Shown here one piece after another: positions 19,069-28,119 of a stretch of 64,000 nt of DNA. A program made the position numbers and the translations under genes. The stretch is from Anaerostipes sp. Lineage in GTDB: Bacteria; Bacillota; Clostridia; Lachnospirales; Lachnospiraceae. Each line of letters opens with the position of its first letter. Positions within the stretch are counted from its first letter, which is position 1. The stretch lies in NCBI RefSeq assembly GCF_018381315.1, contig NZ_JAGZSD010000006.1:88756-152755 (forward strand), written 5' to 3'. The notes under the pieces are model-generated. The model searched no databases. It was given only the letters and a program-made list of their open reading frames with translations, and was not told where the DNA came from.

Positions 19069-19100
19069 TTCGTACAGAGGGCTCAGGAACGGAGGAAACT

Positions 19101-21530
19101 ATGAATAAGCAGGGAACGGGAAATGGAAATAATGACGAGTATGAGACATTGATGAACATGCTCGGGGCCAGTGTCAGCAAACATCTGCTGGATGAACATT
19201 TTACTCTGATTTGGGCCAATGATTACTATTACGATCTGATCGGCTACAGCAAAGAAGAATACGAGGAAATCTACCAGAACCAGTGTGACAGGTATTATAT
19301 CAATGATGAACTGGGCATTCATGATGAAGAACTGTGGGAAAAAATCGGCGAGAAAGTTGTGCAGGCCGTTCAGGAGGGAAAAAGCGGGTTCAGAAGTTCT
19401 TACAAGATGCGCCGGAAAAGCGGCGAATACATCTGGGTAAATATGTCTGCTACATTCATAGATGAATATATAGACGGCTGTCAGGTGTCCTACACGGTAA
19501 TGACAGATATCAGTGATGTCATGAAGATGAAAATGGAACAGTCTATTACATACGATAATCTTCCGGGATTTGTTGCAAAGTACCGGGTAGAAGAAAATCT
19601 GAATTTTATTCTCATGGAAGCCAATACAAGATTTTTGGATTTTTTTGGTGAAGACAGCTGGAAGAACATGGACTACTCTTTATTTCGGAAAAATATAGAG
19701 CAGAACAAGGAGATTTTTCTGGAAAATCAGGAACGTCTGCTGAGCGGAAAACCGGTCCATTTTACTGTGCGTATGAACAGCTGGAAGGGCAGTGAAGCAT
19801 GGTTTCAGATCAATGCGGTCTGTGTAGAGTGGCAGGCGGGGTATCCGGTTTATCTGGTCGTTTATATTGATGTGACAAATGAGACCGAACTGCGGCATAT
19901 GCAGAGACAGCTGGAGAAGCAGGCGGAAGAACTCCGGAATGCACTTGGGCTTGCCGAGAAGGCCAATCAGGCAAAATCAGACTTCTTGTCCCGTATGAGC
20001 CACGACATAAGGACTCCGATGAATGCCATTATCGGTATGACGGATATTGCAGAGACTCACATGGATGATGCGGACAGAGTGAAAGACTGTCTGAAGAAAA
20101 TATCTTTGTCCAGCCAGCATTTACTGGGGCTGATCAATGATGTTCTGGATATGTCAAAGATCGAGAGCGGGAAAATGGCACTGCAGAATGATATTATGTC
20201 TCTGCCCGAGGTGCTGGAGAATATTGTTGCAATTATGCAGCCCCAGCTGAAGTTAAAGAATCAGCAGTTTTCAATCCGCCTGAAAAATGTAATCCACGAG
20301 CAGTTTTTCAGTGATGCATTGAGGCTGAGACAGGTATTTCTGAACATATTGTCAAACGCCAATAAATTTACTCCGGAAGGCGGGAAAATCACGATGGATG
20401 TAGAAGAAACAGAGTCTCCCGATCCGGACACAGCAATGTTTACATTTGTGGTCCGTGATACAGGAATAGGAATGACTCCGGAGTTTCTCGAACATATTTT
20501 TGATGCATTCAGCAGAGAGAGGGACAGCCGTGTAGATAAGACGGAAGGAACAGGTCTGGGCATGGCCATCACGAAAAAGATTGTGGAGCTGTTAAAGGGA
20601 AACATTGAGGCAGAGAGCAGGCCGGGGCAGGGGACCACATTCCGTATATCCATGCCCCTGAAAATTGAACAAAATACGCTGGCAGAAAAACAGTTTCCGG
20701 AACTGCATGTGATTGTTGTAGATGACGATGCGGTCATGTGTAATTATACTGTGGAGATGCTCCAGAGAATTGGTGTATATGCGGAGTGGACAGACAGCGG
20801 TGAAAAGGCGCTCAAAAAGATTGAGGAAACAAAACGGGCAGGGGGAAGATATGATGCAGTGATTCTGGACTGGAAGATGCCGGATATGGATGGACTTCAG
20901 GCGACCAGGCATATCCGGAGTCTCTGCGGGAAAGAGCTTCCTATTCTCATTATTTCCGCCTATGACTGGAGCGATATTGAAAAAGAAGCCCTTGAAGCAG
21001 GAGTCAGCGGATTTCTTTCAAAGCCGGTTTTTATTTCAACATTATGCAGAGGACTCAGAAAGTATGTGGTTGGAAGACAGCAGTCAAAACTACAGGAGAT
21101 TTCGGATATCGGGACGGATTTTAAGGGCAGAAGGTTTTTATTAGTAGAAGATAATATGCTCAATCAGGAGGTTGCAAAAGAACTGCTGGAGGATCTTGGC
21201 GCACAGATAGAGATTGCGGCCGATGGGGCTCAGGGAGTTGATGCTTTCAGCCAATCTCCAAAAGATTATTATGATTTAATTCTGATGGATGTCCAGATGC
21301 CGGTCATGGACGGATATGAGGCAACGAGGACCATCCGGGCCCTGTCCAGAAGTGATGCAGAGACAGTTCCGATTCTGGCTATGACAGCCGATGCTTTTGC
21401 AGAAGACATCAGTATGGCAAAACAATCAGGTATGAACGGACACCTGGCCAAACCGCTGGACAGAACAACGTTAAATCGGGCAATTAACAAATATATGAAG
21501 ACTTCGTCCTCCGGCAGCAAAAAGCTGTGA
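19101..21530 (+). CDS. Hybrid sensor histidine kinase (PAS-PAS-HisKA-HATPase-REC-REC)
   Basis: An 809-residue soluble hybrid kinase. A PAS_3-like domain spans about 15-140 and a second PAS-like region 150-270. The H-box SRMSHDIRTP has His301. The ATPase has DTGIGM and GTGLGMAI. Receivers carry Asp590 (ILDWKMPDMDG) and Asp730 (LMDVQMPVMDG). It is collinear with the kinase at 7574 from the H-box on, so the two are paralogues with different sensor ends; this one lacks the Cys-rich PAS. ATG at 19101 is chosen over an earlier GTG because GGAGGA precedes it. Operon with the HPt gene. Confidence 0.9.
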   Translation: MNKQGTGNGNNDEYETLMNMLGASVSKHLLDEHFTLIWANDYYYDLIGYSKEEYEEIYQNQCDRYYINDELGIHDEELWEKIGEKVVQAVQEGKSGFRSSYKMRRKSGEYIWVNMSATFIDEYIDGCQVSYTVMTDISDVMKMKMEQSITYDNLPGFVAKYRVEENLNFILMEANTRFLDFFGEDSWKNMDYSLFRKNIEQNKEIFLENQERLLSGKPVHFTVRMNSWKGSEAWFQINAVCVEWQAGYPVYLVVYIDVTNETELRHMQRQLEKQAEELRNALGLAEKANQAKSDFLSRMSHDIRTPMNAIIGMTDIAETHMDDADRVKDCLKKISLSSQHLLGLINDVLDMSKIESGKMALQNDIMSLPEVLENIVAIMQPQLKLKNQQFSIRLKNVIHEQFFSDALRLRQVFLNILSNANKFTPEGGKITMDVEETESPDPDTAMFTFVVRDTGIGMTPEFLEHIFDAFSRERDSRVDKTEGTGLGMAITKKIVELLKGNIEAESRPGQGTTFRISMPLKIEQNTLAEKQFPELHVIVVDDDAVMCNYTVEMLQRIGVYAEWTDSGEKALKKIEETKRAGGRYDAVILDWKMPDMDGLQATRHIRSLCGKELPILIISAYDWSDIEKEALEAGVSGFLSKPVFISTLCRGLRKYVVGRQQSKLQEISDIGTDFKGRRFLLVEDNMLNQEVAKELLEDLGAQIEIAADGAQGVDAFSQSPKDYYDLILMDVQMPVMDGYEATRTIRALSRSDAETVPILAMTADAFAEDISMAKQSGMNGHLAKPLDRTTLNRAINKYMKTSSSGSKKL

Positions 21531-21560
21531 CGATTATGAATGGTATGTAGGACAACAGAC

Positions 21561-21596
21561 GGCTGTGCGGAAATATTTCTGTACAGCCCTTTTTCA
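21561..21596 (+). terminator. Rho-independent terminator of the hybrid kinase operon
   Basis: GGCTGT (21561-21566) pairs with ACAGCC (21583-21588); the inner GAAATATTTC palindrome extends the stem. A T-run follows and merges into repeat R3. Confidence 0.75.
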
Positions 21597-21645
21597 TTTC
21601 ATAGGAAAGAGCGCCTTATGAAATAAAAAACGCTCCGCAGGATAT
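21591..21645. repeat. Intergenic hairpin repeat, copy R3 (5' part only)
   Basis: TTTTCATTTCATAGGA pairs with the CCTTATGAAATAAAA arm, then CGCTCCGCAGGAT as in the other copies. Similarity stops there; the following bases are unrelated, so this copy is 3'-truncated. Confidence 0.65.
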
Positions 21646-21676
21646 CGAAAACGAAAAACACTTCACCGGGAATCAG

Positions 21677-21699
21677 TCACAGTTCTGTGATAGTTGTGA
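21677..21699. promoter_or_regulatory. Putative response-regulator operator upstream of the regulator gene
   Basis: TCACAGTTCTGTGA (21677-21690) is an inverted repeat followed by TTGTGA (21694-21699). Almost the same site lies upstream of the ABC gene at 23350, which points to binding by the regulator encoded at 21762. A TAAAAT -10-like box follows. Confidence 0.5.
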
Positions 21700-21761
21700 A
21701 TTTTTAAGTGCCCGGGTATTTCATATGTTAAAATAGAATGGAAATGACACGGAGGTGAAGG

Positions 21762-22430
21762 ATGCAGAAGATATTTGTGATCGAGGATGACAGGGAACTG
21801 AATGAAGGAATATGCTATGCTTTGGAGAAAGAGGGATATGCTGCTTCAAAGGCATATTCCCTGGCGGAAGCCAGAGACTTATATTTGCGGGAACATGCGG
21901 ATCTGGTGCTGCTGGATGTAAACCTGCCGGATGGTGAAGGATTTTCTTTCTGCAGCTGGGTTAAAGGCCAGAGTGACCTTCCTGTACTGTTTTTGACGGC
22001 AAGGGATTTGGAAGAAGATGCGCTGAAAGGATATGGGCTGGGGGCGGAGGATTATATTACAAAGCCATTTTCCATGAGAATATTAAAACATAAAATTAAA
22101 GTAGTTTTAAAGAGAGCAGGGCAGAATGGACAGGAATTATTTGATGACGGATTTTTAAAGATTGATTTTGCTTCGGCAAAGGTCTGGAAAGCAGGAAAAG
22201 AATGCATGATAACCCCTACAGAATTCCGCCTGCTGAAGCAGTTTGTATCTAACAGAGGCCAGCTGCTCCCGTATTCTCTGCTGCTGGAACGTGTCTGGGA
22301 CACAGATGGAAACTTTGTGGATAAGCACGCTTTGGCAGTGAATATTAACCGTCTGAGAAAAAAGATTGAAGATCAGGAGCACCGGTATTTAACAAATATT
22401 TACGGGATGGGATACCAATGGACAAAATGA
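21762..22430 (+). CDS. OmpR-family response regulator
   Basis: A 222-residue regulator: receiver domain with acceptor Asp52 (LLDVNLPDGEG) and conserved Lys in ITKPF, then a winged-helix DNA-binding domain (about 130-222). It overlaps the kinase gene by 13 bp and heads a regulator-kinase-ATPase-permease set of the type that senses antimicrobial peptides in Firmicutes. Two near-identical TCACAGTTYTGTGA sites upstream of this gene and the ATPase gene are its likely targets. RBS GGAGGTG. Confidence 0.92.
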   Translation: MQKIFVIEDDRELNEGICYALEKEGYAASKAYSLAEARDLYLREHADLVLLDVNLPDGEGFSFCSWVKGQSDLPVLFLTARDLEEDALKGYGLGAEDYITKPFSMRILKHKIKVVLKRAGQNGQELFDDGFLKIDFASAKVWKAGKECMITPTEFRLLKQFVSNRGQLLPYSLLLERVWDTDGNFVDKHALAVNINRLRKKIEDQEHRYLTNIYGMGYQWTK

Positions 22431-23335
22431 TGATACTGGCGGCAGTTTTTGCCATTGCCGCCCTTTATATGGGTTTGAGCAGGCGGCGCATGAAAAAAGA
22501 AATCTATGCTTTTACCAACAGGCTGGAGTCATGTTTAGATGCCATGGCTTTAGGCAGGGAGATGGAGCAAGATGCGGACGATGAAGATACTTTGTGGAGC
22601 AAGGTGTATGAGAGGCTCAAAAGGCTGGACCGGATCTGGCAAAAGAAGAATGCAGAAAGTCTGGAGGAAAAGAAAAAGATCAAGGAACTGATCTCTGACA
22701 TTTCTCATCAGACGAAAACTCCCATCGCCAATATAAAATTGTATGTGGAACTTCTTCAGGAAGAGGGTAACGGACAGGAGCACCGGTTTCTGCAAAAGAT
22801 CGGAGCCCAGACAGAAAAATTAGATTTTTTGCTGAAAAGCATGGTAAAAATGTCAAGGCTTGAGACCGGAGTAATCGGGGTCCACTGCAAAAGACAGTCT
22901 TTATCGGAGACTTTGGGCAGGGCCGTGTCGTCCATCGTACCCAAGTCAGAGCAAAAACAGATCAGGCTGTCTGTGGATTGTGACAGCTCAGTCACGGTCA
23001 TGCATGACAGCAAATGGACCGAGGAAGCATTGTTTAATATTCTGGAAAATGCAGTGAAATATACAGGACAGGGCGGAAGTATCCGGGTCTCAGTGTCTGT
23101 CCAGGAGATTTTCACAAAAATCAGTATAAAGGATACCGGAAAGGGGATTGCTCCGGAGCGGCAGGCAGAGATCTTTGCAAGGTTTTACCGGGAGCCGGAG
23201 GTGTATGATCAGGAAGGAATCGGGGTAGGGCTTTATCTGGCGAGAAACATCATGACGCTTCAGAACGGCTATATTGAGGTCAGGTCCGAACCGGGAGCCG
23301 GGGCTGATTTCAGGCTGTATCTTCCCAACAGATAA
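22418..23335 (+). CDS. Membrane histidine kinase, partner of the regulator at 21762
   Basis: A 305-residue kinase with a single N-terminal membrane helix (about 4-21) and almost no external domain, as in intramembrane-sensing kinases that rely on their ABC transporter for signal. H-box SDISHQTKTP with His97; ATPase motifs NAVKY, DTGKGI and GIGVGLYLA. It overlaps the regulator gene, giving a 1:1 pair. Confidence 0.9.
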   Translation: MDKMMILAAVFAIAALYMGLSRRRMKKEIYAFTNRLESCLDAMALGREMEQDADDEDTLWSKVYERLKRLDRIWQKKNAESLEEKKKIKELISDISHQTKTPIANIKLYVELLQEEGNGQEHRFLQKIGAQTEKLDFLLKSMVKMSRLETGVIGVHCKRQSLSETLGRAVSSIVPKSEQKQIRLSVDCDSSVTVMHDSKWTEEALFNILENAVKYTGQGGSIRVSVSVQEIFTKISIKDTGKGIAPERQAEIFARFYREPEVYDQEGIGVGLYLARNIMTLQNGYIEVRSEPGAGADFRLYLPNR

Positions 23336-23349
23336 GCTTTTTATTCCGG

Positions 23350-23390
23350 TCACAGTTTTGTGAATATGATGCTTTGTGAACAGTTTGTGA
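23350..23390. promoter_or_regulatory. Putative response-regulator operator upstream of the ABC genes
   Basis: TCACAGTTTTGTGA (23350-23363) repeats the palindrome seen at 21677. TTTGTGA occurs three times (23357, 23373, 23384); the last two are 11 bp apart, one helical turn, as expected for OmpR-family binding. Confidence 0.55.
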
Positions 23391-23435
23391 TTTTTATGAG
23401 ATATGCTTGAATCATCAAAGGAAGGAGATAAAACA

Positions 23436-24131
23436 ATGGAATCAGAGATTGTGAGCACACAGGCATTAAAAAAATATTACAAACTGGGAAATAACACCGT
23501 AAGGGCATTGGACGGAGTGAATTTTCAGGTAAGAGAACGTGAATTTATCGCTATTGTCGGAAAGTCGGGAAGCGGAAAAAGTACACTGCTTCATATGATC
23601 GGAGGCCTGGACACACCCACAGCGGGGAAAGTGCTTGTGGGAGGAAGGGATTTAGGGGAGATGAACAGGGAACAGCTTGCTATTTTCCGCAGAAGAAATA
23701 TTGGTTTTGTATTCCAGCACTACAATCTGGTGCCGGACCTGAATGTTTATGAAAATATTACACTGCCCATAGAACTGGACGGCACCCCTGTAGACAGAGA
23801 ATTTGTGGACGAGATTTTAACTTTGTTAAATCTTGAAGAAAAAAGAGCGGTAATGCCTCATACGCTGTCCGGCGGACAGCAGCAGCGTGCGGCTATTGCC
23901 AGAGCCGTTGCATCAAAACCGGCGATCATACTTGCTGATGAGCCGACCGGAAATCTGGACACGGCATCCGGACATGATGTTCTGGGACTTCTGCGCACAA
24001 TGGCCAGACAGTTTCAGCAGACCGTCGTGCTGATTACCCATGACCAGGATATCGCACAGCTTTCTGACAGGATTGTCCATATCGAGGACGGCAGGATTGT
24101 GGGAGGGAGCAGAGATTATGCTGGAAAATAA
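23436..24131 (+). CDS. ABC transporter ATP-binding protein (MacB/BceA type)
   Basis: A 231-residue ATPase. Walker A GKSGSGKST, Q-loop FVFQHYN, signature LSGGQQQR, Walker B IILADEPTGNLD, H-loop THD. LADEPTGNLD is typical for exporters with FtsX-like permeases. ATG at 23436 is used because AAGGAGAT lies just before it; an earlier in-frame ATG at 23403 has no RBS. It overlaps the permease by 14 bp. Confidence 0.92.
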   Translation: MESEIVSTQALKKYYKLGNNTVRALDGVNFQVREREFIAIVGKSGSGKSTLLHMIGGLDTPTAGKVLVGGRDLGEMNREQLAIFRRRNIGFVFQHYNLVPDLNVYENITLPIELDGTPVDREFVDEILTLLNLEEKRAVMPHTLSGGQQQRAAIARAVASKPAIILADEPTGNLDTASGHDVLGLLRTMARQFQQTVVLITHDQDIAQLSDRIVHIEDGRIVGGSRDYAGK

Positions 24132-26601
24132 TAATCATAAAATTATTACAAAGATGGCCGTATCATCCCTCAAAGGCAGCAGGCAGAAATTTGCTGTGAT
24201 CATTGCTGCTGTTATGCTGTCTGCCTTCATGCTTTTCAGCGTTCTGACCGTGGGAACCACATATTTTCAGATGCAGAGGATACAAAATATTCATATGCAC
24301 GGGGCTGATTATGATGCAGCCTTAATGGGCGGCTTTACGGCCAGGCAGAAAGCTTTCTGTAAAAACCATCCGGACGTTTTGTCAGCCGGCGTAGGGGCAT
24401 ATGCAGGGTATGCCGAAAAAACAGATGCAGATGATACTCTGCATACCTCTCTTATTTGGAATGATGATACCTCCTGGGGGCTTCAGATGAGACCGGCGAG
24501 AGAAAAGGTCAGGGGATATTATCCGAAAAAGGAAAATGAGTTAATGGTTACAAAGGAAGCTCTGAAAGACTGCGGAAAGGAAAACCTGGACGTGGGAGAT
24601 TCCTTTCAGCTGACCTATGCTGATTTGAAGGGATCGCACACAAAAACTTTTCTTATCACCGGTATTTGGGAAGGCTACGGAGATCAGCAGGTATTCGGTG
24701 TTTCGGAGGCGTTCTACAAAAAAACCGGATACCAGCTGGGCAATATGGGCGTGCTGTATGTAAAATTTAAGAGCAGGATCCTTTCTGAGAGAGAGCAGCT
24801 GAAATTTCAGGAGGGATTAAACCTCAGCAGCCGTCAGAGCTTTCAAGTTATGGGAGAGATGAAGAAGTCTGTAGGAATCCTGGCAGGAATGGCCGGTCTG
24901 GTTCTGATAACCTGTCTGAGTGCTTATCTTCTCATTTATAACATCCTGTATTTGTCTGTCTCCAGGAATATCCGTTATTACGGACTTATGCGGACTGTGG
25001 GCATGACTTCAAAACAGATCTGCCAATATCTGCAAAAACAGATGCTGTTTGTAGGAGCGGCAGGGATCGGAATCGGGATGCTCCTTGGCTTTGCATCTTC
25101 TTTTCTTATCATACCCCATGTTGTGAGAAGCCTCGGCATCCGGGAAAGCGCCATTCACATTTCATTCCATCCTTTCATTTTCTTTGTGAGTGTATTTATC
25201 ACAGCAGTCACCATATACCTGGGAAGTTTAAAGCCTGTTAGAACCGCAGTGTCTGTATCCCCGGTAGAAGCACTGGGCTATCAGGCGGCATCCGGAAAGA
25301 AAGACAGGCGTAAGCCGGGCAGAGGAAATATTCTTTGGAGAATGGCAAAGGAACAGTTTGGCAGAGATAAGAAAAAAACAGGGATTGCAGTTCTTTCCCT
25401 TGCAGCCAGTTTATCTATATGTCTTTGCCTGATTACAATTGTTGACAGCCATGGTGCAAGGACGATTGTGTCTAATTATATGGATACAGATCTGACAGTC
25501 AGAAATGATACGGCTATGAAGGATGATGAGGAAGAATGGAAGCAAATTATAAAGCCTTCGGCCGTAAAAAAGATCAGAGAAAATGAAGGAGTCAAAGGGA
25601 TACACACGATGCTGGGGGCAAAAATGGAATTGCCCTGGGAGCCGGAGTTTTCTGACGAATGGATGAGAAAATTTTATGAAGTGTGGATGTATAGTTCCTA
25701 CAAAGATGATATCGAAGATTATAAGAAACATCCGGAAAAATACGGAGCTGTTATGGTGGGAATCGGGGATGATGAATTTGACGATCTAAATGAAAATCTC
25801 GAACAGCCTGCTGACAAAAAACAGTTCCAAGACGGAAAGATTTGTATTATATACCGAAGCGGTCTGCAGCTGGATGCAGATAAGACTAAAAGGGTGAAAT
25901 ACCGTCTGGCAGCAGGACAGAAGACAGAAATATCACAGATGAAGATTGCCGGATTTACAGACGATGAATACTATGGAGGATTTATGGGGAAAGGACCGGC
26001 TGTCATCGTGAGCAGCCGTTTCCTCAGGCAGCAGGTAAAGGCCCCTTATATTATCAAATTAAATATACGGTACCAGAAGGAATATGACGAAAAAACAGAA
26101 GCGCAGATAAAGAAAAGTCTGGAGCAGGGTACTGCTGCAAAGGATCTTTCTTATGATTCTAAGATTGAGAACATGAAGGTGACCAGAAAGGCACAAGGCA
26201 ATATGACAGGAGTCGGAGCGGGGATCGCTGTAATTCTTGCCTTGATCGGCATGACGAACTACATAAACACTGTTTTCGGAAACATCCAGAGCCGGCGGGT
26301 GACGCTGGCGGTCATGGAAAGTGTGGGAATGACCAGAAGACAGGTGAAGTCCATGCTTGTGCGGGAAGGACTGTTATTTGCAGCATCATCACTTCTGATC
26401 ACTGCCACAGCAGGCTTGGGCGCAACTTATCTGTGTTATCAGTCTATGAACTATATGAACATTCCGTTTACGGTGCCTTGGGTGCCGGTACTGGCCGCTG
26501 TATTGTTATCCTCAGCAGCGTGTATTGTGATCCCTTTGGCCGCATACCGGATACTGGAGGGGAAAGCCGTCATTGCAGAAAGAGTCAGAGGATTTGAATA
26601 A
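24118..26601 (+). CDS. FtsX-like ABC transporter permease
   Basis: An 827-residue permease with two FtsX-type halves. There is an N-terminal helix (about 20-42), a large external domain (45-260), three membrane helices (265-390), then a second helix (about 425-445), another external domain and three final helices (690-815). The layout is MacB/LolCE/BceB-like, so it more likely performs mechanical extraction or peptide detoxification than nutrient uptake. GGGAGG precedes ATG at 24118, inside the ATPase gene end. Confidence 0.88.
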   Translation: MLENNNHKIITKMAVSSLKGSRQKFAVIIAAVMLSAFMLFSVLTVGTTYFQMQRIQNIHMHGADYDAALMGGFTARQKAFCKNHPDVLSAGVGAYAGYAEKTDADDTLHTSLIWNDDTSWGLQMRPAREKVRGYYPKKENELMVTKEALKDCGKENLDVGDSFQLTYADLKGSHTKTFLITGIWEGYGDQQVFGVSEAFYKKTGYQLGNMGVLYVKFKSRILSEREQLKFQEGLNLSSRQSFQVMGEMKKSVGILAGMAGLVLITCLSAYLLIYNILYLSVSRNIRYYGLMRTVGMTSKQICQYLQKQMLFVGAAGIGIGMLLGFASSFLIIPHVVRSLGIRESAIHISFHPFIFFVSVFITAVTIYLGSLKPVRTAVSVSPVEALGYQAASGKKDRRKPGRGNILWRMAKEQFGRDKKKTGIAVLSLAASLSICLCLITIVDSHGARTIVSNYMDTDLTVRNDTAMKDDEEEWKQIIKPSAVKKIRENEGVKGIHTMLGAKMELPWEPEFSDEWMRKFYEVWMYSSYKDDIEDYKKHPEKYGAVMVGIGDDEFDDLNENLEQPADKKQFQDGKICIIYRSGLQLDADKTKRVKYRLAAGQKTEISQMKIAGFTDDEYYGGFMGKGPAVIVSSRFLRQQVKAPYIIKLNIRYQKEYDEKTEAQIKKSLEQGTAAKDLSYDSKIENMKVTRKAQGNMTGVGAGIAVILALIGMTNYINTVFGNIQSRRVTLAVMESVGMTRRQVKSMLVREGLLFAASSLLITATAGLGATYLCYQSMNYMNIPFTVPWVPVLAAVLLSSAACIVIPLAAYRILEGKAVIAERVRGFE

Positions 26602-26608
26602 AGAAGTA

Positions 26609-26660
26609 TTGACATTGTCTGTTTAATATGTAACTATTGTTATGTAACGAATGTAATTTA
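26609..26660. promoter_or_regulatory. Promoter and possible TetR operator region
   Basis: TTGACA at 26609, then TATGTAAC twice (26627 and 26641) with GTTATGTAAC forming short GTTA/TAAC arms. The AT-rich -10 is not clear. Tentative operator of the TetR gene that follows. Confidence 0.35.
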
Positions 26661-26690
26661 ACGATGATTTCAATAGGGAAGTGTAGTTTT

Positions 26691-27281
26691 ATGCCGCCGA
26701 AAGCAAAAATAACCAAAGAAATGATTTTGAATATTGTCTTGGATATTACCAGGGATACAGGATATGAAACGGTAAATGCCAGAAGTATTGCAGACAAATT
26801 ACAGTGTTCTACCAGACCGATTTTTACTTGTTATAAAAATATGGATGAATTAAAAACTGAATTTCTAGCCTTTGCATATGAATATTATGAGCAGTATGTA
26901 GCGGGTTACAGCGATTCTGCAACTGTCAACCCTTATTTAATTCTTCCCCTTTCCTACATAGAATTTGCTCAGGAAGAAGCATATTTGTTCAAGCTTTTGT
27001 TCGTAGATGATATGGAACTGAAAATGACAGAGGCGAAGGACTTTTATAAGGAATTCGACAATGAAAAAAGGGCACAAGCGTTTTCAGAAACTGTTGGAAT
27101 TGAGCTGGAACGGGCTAAAACCATATTTTTGGACTTATTCCTTTACACCCATGGAATAGCAGTCTTAACAGCAGCAAAAAAAATAACGTTAGACAGAAAC
27201 AATGCTGAAAAGATGGTAAGAAATGTTTTGTCAGCTTTTATAAGACAAGAAAAACCAGATTGGAATTGGATGGATCATTAA
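26691..27281 (+). CDS. TetR-family transcriptional regulator
   Basis: A 196-residue regulator. The N-terminal HTH (about 8-52; NARSIADKLQCSTRPIFTCYKN) is of TetR type; the rest is the helical ligand-binding domain. ATG at 26691 is preferred over an upstream in-frame start at 26637, which would add 18 poorly fitting residues. The RBS is weak (AGGGAAG). It lies 11 bp ahead of a methyltransferase and shares its transcript. Ligand unknown. Confidence 0.85.
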   Translation: MPPKAKITKEMILNIVLDITRDTGYETVNARSIADKLQCSTRPIFTCYKNMDELKTEFLAFAYEYYEQYVAGYSDSATVNPYLILPLSYIEFAQEEAYLFKLLFVDDMELKMTEAKDFYKEFDNEKRAQAFSETVGIELERAKTIFLDLFLYTHGIAVLTAAKKITLDRNNAEKMVRNVLSAFIRQEKPDWNWMDH

Positions 27282-27292
27282 AGGAGTACTGT

Positions 27293-28087
27293 ATGAAGAC
27301 AAACCAATACTTAACAGACTTTTATCATCATTATGATGAGGACAGCCGCCTTGTACAAAAACATGGATCAGTTGAGTTTCTGACTACAATGCATTACGTT
27401 GAAAAGTATATAAGATCAGGGGACCGTGTGCTTGAAATCGGTGCGGGAACCGGGCGGTATTCTCATGCTCTGGCACGTCAGGGATATGCAGTCGATGCAG
27501 TGGAGTTAGTAAAGCATAATATAGACATTTTCCAGGAAAATACCCGTCCCGGGGAACAAATAACAATAACTCAGGGAAATGCCATGGATTTATCGTCTTT
27601 TCCGGACAATAAATATGATATTACGCTGCTGTTAGGTCCGCTGTATCACTTATACAGTGCAAAAGATAAACGGCAGGCTCTGCAGGAGGCAATCCGTGTA
27701 ACAAAACAAGGCGGTGTGGTTTTTGCTGCGTATGTCATATCTGACGGCTGTCTCCTTGATGAAGGATTCCATCGCGGGAATATCAATGTTGCAGAGTATA
27801 TTAAAGAAGGGTTGATTGACTCCGAGACATTTGCCTCCAAGTCGGAGGAAAAAGATTTATTTGAACTTTGCCGGAAAGAAGACATTGACGAATTGATGTC
27901 CGTATTTCCTGTAAAACGTTTGCATTACGCCGCGTCAGACGGATGCGCCTTATTTATGCGTGAAGCAGTGGATGCGATGGATGACGAGACATTTGAATTG
28001 TATTTGAGATACCATTTATCTGTTTGTGAGCGTGAAGATTTATTGGGTATTACAAGCCATGCCGTTGATATATTCAGATGTATATAG
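27293..28087 (+). CDS. SAM-dependent class I methyltransferase
   Basis: A 264-residue methyltransferase with SAM-binding motif I VLEIGAGTGRYS, an acidic end of beta-2 (DAVELV) and LLLGPLYHLY at the motif IV position. This arrangement is found in small-molecule methyltransferases in gut Firmicutes. ATG at 27293 with AAGGAG RBS. Last gene of the TetR operon, ended by a perfect hairpin at 28091. Substrate unknown. Confidence 0.85.
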   Translation: MKTNQYLTDFYHHYDEDSRLVQKHGSVEFLTTMHYVEKYIRSGDRVLEIGAGTGRYSHALARQGYAVDAVELVKHNIDIFQENTRPGEQITITQGNAMDLSSFPDNKYDITLLLGPLYHLYSAKDKRQALQEAIRVTKQGGVVFAAYVISDGCLLDEGFHRGNINVAEYIKEGLIDSETFASKSEEKDLFELCRKEDIDELMSVFPVKRLHYAASDGCALFMREAVDAMDDETFELYLRYHLSVCEREDLLGITSHAVDIFRCI

Positions 28088-28090
28088 AGA

Positions 28091-28118
28091 AACCGCAGCT
28101 AAAAAGCTGCGGTTTTTT
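28091..28118 (+). terminator. Rho-independent terminator of the TetR-methyltransferase operon
   Basis: Perfect 10-bp stem AACCGCAGCT/AGCTGCGGTT with an AAAA loop and a T-run. Confidence 0.9.
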
Positions 28119-28119
28119 G

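Noticed and set aside
23357..23390. Short direct repeats as a CRISPR-like array
   Set aside because: TTTGTGA units are only 7 bp and 11-16 bp apart; this fits a response-regulator site.
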